From positions 1 through 7,457 of the forward strand of contig JAFDCW010000428.1 of NCBI GenBank assembly GCA_019312705.1: DNA of 7,457 nucleotides. The letters run 5' to 3'. Below the pieces are notes generated by a model. That model was not told where the DNA came from. It was given only the letters and a program-made list of their open reading frames with translations, and searched no databases. Position numbers and translations under genes: made by a program. This document shows positions 5,902 through 7,457 of the stretch, one piece after another. This DNA comes from Deltaproteobacteria bacterium. GTDB taxonomy: Bacteria > Myxococcota > Polyangia > Polyangiales > B10-G4. Positions within the stretch are counted from its first letter, which is position 1. Each line of letters opens with the position of its first letter.

Positions 5902-7433
5902 GGGTCGCGGTTGTCGGTGCGGGTCTGCATGATGGCCTCGGGTTGCTCCGCTTCCTCGATGGTATCCGGGTCCTCGGCCGCAACAGCCGCCACGGGGTTC
6001 GCGTCGCGGCGCATGGTCATCCCCGAACGCCCCCTTCTTCGCGAAGCCTGCACGCTCAGCCGATCCGTGGCAACAGCGCCGGGCGTGACGGGGTCCGGAG
6101 CGGCGGGCAAGGGGCCGACGGTCTCGCGTGACACGCTGGGATTAGCCGCCCGTGTGTCCGCCGAAACGCCCCGGAGGTCCTCGCCATCGTCGGCCTCCCT
6201 CAGATCGGTTGGAGACGCGTCCTGCACTTCGCCGATGCCTGGGGGTGTCTCCTGCAGCGTTGAGGCTTGCGGGGCCACCGGGGCCGTCGTTTCCTCATCG
6301 CCGCCGGATCCCGCCCAAAGCCACGCCGCGAGCCCGACCCCGGCTATCAGCGCTGCCACACCGAACACGGTCGGGCGGCTCTTGGCCTTTTCTCGAGGCC
6401 GCACCGAGCGTCCTGGTCGGACGAGTTCCCTGGTGTGGGCGTCCGCTTTGACCTCGCGGCGCACGTCCGTGAGCGGTCGCGTGACCGATCGCGGGCTCGG
6501 CCGAGGGCAGGCAGGGAGGTCGACGCGCACGCTGTTCTCGGCCGTGTGCTCAGGGCATGCCCGCAGCGCAAGGAGCACGTCGGCCATCGAGGAGAATCGG
6601 TCGTTCTTGTCCTTGGAGAGGCACTTCATGACGAGGTCGTCGAGCTCTGCGCTGATGTCGGCATCTGGCGCGGCGTCCCGAATCGACTCTGGAGGCACAT
6701 TCACATGTGCGGCCATGACCTCGAAGTCGCTCTCGTAGATGAAGGGAGTTCGGCCCACCAAGAGCCGGTAGACCAGCGTCCCCAGAGAGTAGATGTCGGC
6801 CCGGTGGTCCACGTGCAGTCCGATCACCTGCTCCGGAGACATGTATTTGGGTGAGCCCATCATCGTGCCGGTCTTCGTGATCGTGGCGTCCTCGGCGTCG
6901 ATGCTCTTGACGAGACCGAAATCGAGGACCTTCACGACCTGTCCGGTGGCGGTCTGGGCGACGAAGACGTTTGATGGCTTGAGGTCGCGGTGGACTAGGC
7001 CGTGTTCGTGCGCCTCGGCCAGCGACTTGGCGACCTGCTCGGCGACGTGGACGGCGGTCGCACCGGGGAGCGCCCCCCGCTCGACGATGAAATCGTGGAG
7101 CGTCTGCCCCTCGAGGAGCTCCATCGCGATGAAGTAGGTACCGTCGGGAGTTCGGCCAAAGTCGTGGATCACGACGGTGTGGGGGCTCTGGAGTCGAGCG
7201 CAGGCCTGGGCTTCGCGATAGAAGCGGCGGTGGAAGGCTACCGTCGACGGACCACCGCTCGGCGCGGAGATAACCTTGACCGCCACGGTCCGCCCGAGCT
7301 GCATCTGCTCCGCCCGATAGACGACCCCCATGCCTCCGCGGGCGATGGCGCCCAGGATCCGGTACCGGTTGTCCAGCACTTGGCCTACCAGAGGGTCGGC
7401 TTCGGGCAGGGGCGGGACGAAGGGGCCCGACAC
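5880..7433 (-). CDS. Active-type transmembrane Ser/Thr protein kinase (PknB-like catalytic domain)
   Basis: The product has 517 residues. The kinase domain spans 24-290 with every catalytic element: GAIARGGMGVVY (28-39), AVKV (K53), the helix-C Glu (YRE, E74), HRDLKPSN (148-155, D150 and N155), DFG (171-173), an activation loop rich in Thr (184-190) before MGSPKYMSPE (192-201), and RADIYSLG (211-218). A basic juxtamembrane segment (310-352) leads to one membrane helix (about 355-374). The 140-residue outer tail is acidic, Ala/Pro-rich and ends in PWAQDSR; it has no PASTA repeats. The start is the GTG at 7431-7433, with GGGGA 8 nt and GGAG 3 nt upstream. The frame stays open to the window edge, but no ATG, GTG or TTG occurs in frame there. 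It is the first gene of the minus-strand unit and overlaps the TPR gene. It should autophosphorylate and phosphorylate cytoplasmic Ser/Thr targets; the signal it senses is unknown. Its promoter lies outside the window. Confidence 0.95.
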   Translation of the reverse strand: MSGPFVPPLPEADPLVGQVLDNRYRILGAIARGGMGVVYRAEQMQLGRTVAVKVISAPSGGPSTVAFHRRFYREAQACARLQSPHTVVIHDFGRTPDGTYFIAMELLEGQTLHDFIVERGALPGATAVHVAEQVAKSLAEAHEHGLVHRDLKPSNVFVAQTATGQVVKVLDFGLVKSIDAEDATITKTGTMMGSPKYMSPEQVIGLHVDHRADIYSLGTLVYRLLVGRTPFIYESDFEVMAAHVNVPPESIRDAAPDADISAELDDLVMKCLSKDKNDRFSSMADVLLALRACPEHTAENSVRVDLPACPRPSPRSVTRPLTDVRREVKADAHTRELVRPGRSVRPREKAKSRPTVFGVAALIAGVGLAAWLWAGSGGDEETTAPVAPQASTLQETPPGIGEVQDASPTDLREADDGEDLRGVSADTRAANPSVSRETVGPLPAAPDPVTPGAVATDRLSVQASRRRGRSGMTMRRDANPVAAVAAEDPDTIEEAEQPEAIMQTRTDNRDPWAQDSR

Positions 7434-7457
7434 AGACTCCGTCCCCGATACCCCCTC

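Noticed and set aside
5911..6854. Long plus-strand open frames antisense to the kinase gene
   Set aside because: They overlap a kinase with complete catalytic motifs, and their products are Ser/Arg/Ala low-complexity with no motif.
1..7457. CRISPR arrays, tRNA or rRNA genes, insertion sequences, attachment sites
   Set aside because: No regularly spaced repeats, tRNA-like cloverleaf sequence, transposase motifs or terminal inverted repeats were seen on reading either strand.

Overview
The window is GC-rich bacterial DNA with very few non-coding bases. A delta-proteobacterial lineage, most likely Myxococcota (Polyangia or Sandaracinus-like), is the best guess. The reasons are two membrane-anchored Ser/Thr kinase-type proteins in 7.5 kb, a periplasmic/membrane TPR protein, a lipoprotein with a small Cys-rich N-terminal module, and weak or absent Shine-Dalgarno sites. 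This is inference from style; there is no rRNA or marker gene.

Layout. (1) 1-1868, plus strand: two back-to-back acyl-CoA dehydrogenase (ACAD) genes. The first has lost its 5' end to the window edge. They are separated by 2 nt and look like the two subunits of a heteromeric dehydrogenase: the first carries the probable catalytic Glu, the second carries the FAD-binding motifs that the first lacks. (2) 1869-2021: a 153-nt gap with a possible leaderless promoter. (3) 2022-3545, plus strand: a kinase-fold protein that lacks the VAIK lysine and the DFG aspartate (a pseudokinase), followed by one membrane helix and an outer helical, TPR-like domain. (4) 3546-3616: a short convergent gap with an inverted repeat. 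(5) 7433 down to 3617, minus strand: a tightly packed three-gene unit, read in the order active Ser/Thr kinase with one membrane helix, TPR membrane protein, then LivJ-like substrate-binding lipoprotein. The first two genes overlap by 22 nt. The junction of the last two is abnormal: the TPR frame has no stop where expected, and the binding-protein frame has no ATG, GTG or TTG ahead of its signal peptide.

How the genes may work together. The ACAD pair is metabolic (a beta-oxidation-type alpha,beta-dehydrogenation) and probably unrelated to the rest. The three-gene minus unit plus the convergent pseudokinase reads as a candidate envelope signalling locus. In this model a small-molecule binding lipoprotein and a TPR membrane protein sit outside, an active kinase inside receives the signal through its membrane helix and outer tail, and a catalytically dead kinase of the same topology lies next door. 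No ABC permease or ATPase gene for the binding protein is visible. The signalling model is inference; the domain assignments are directly supported by motifs.
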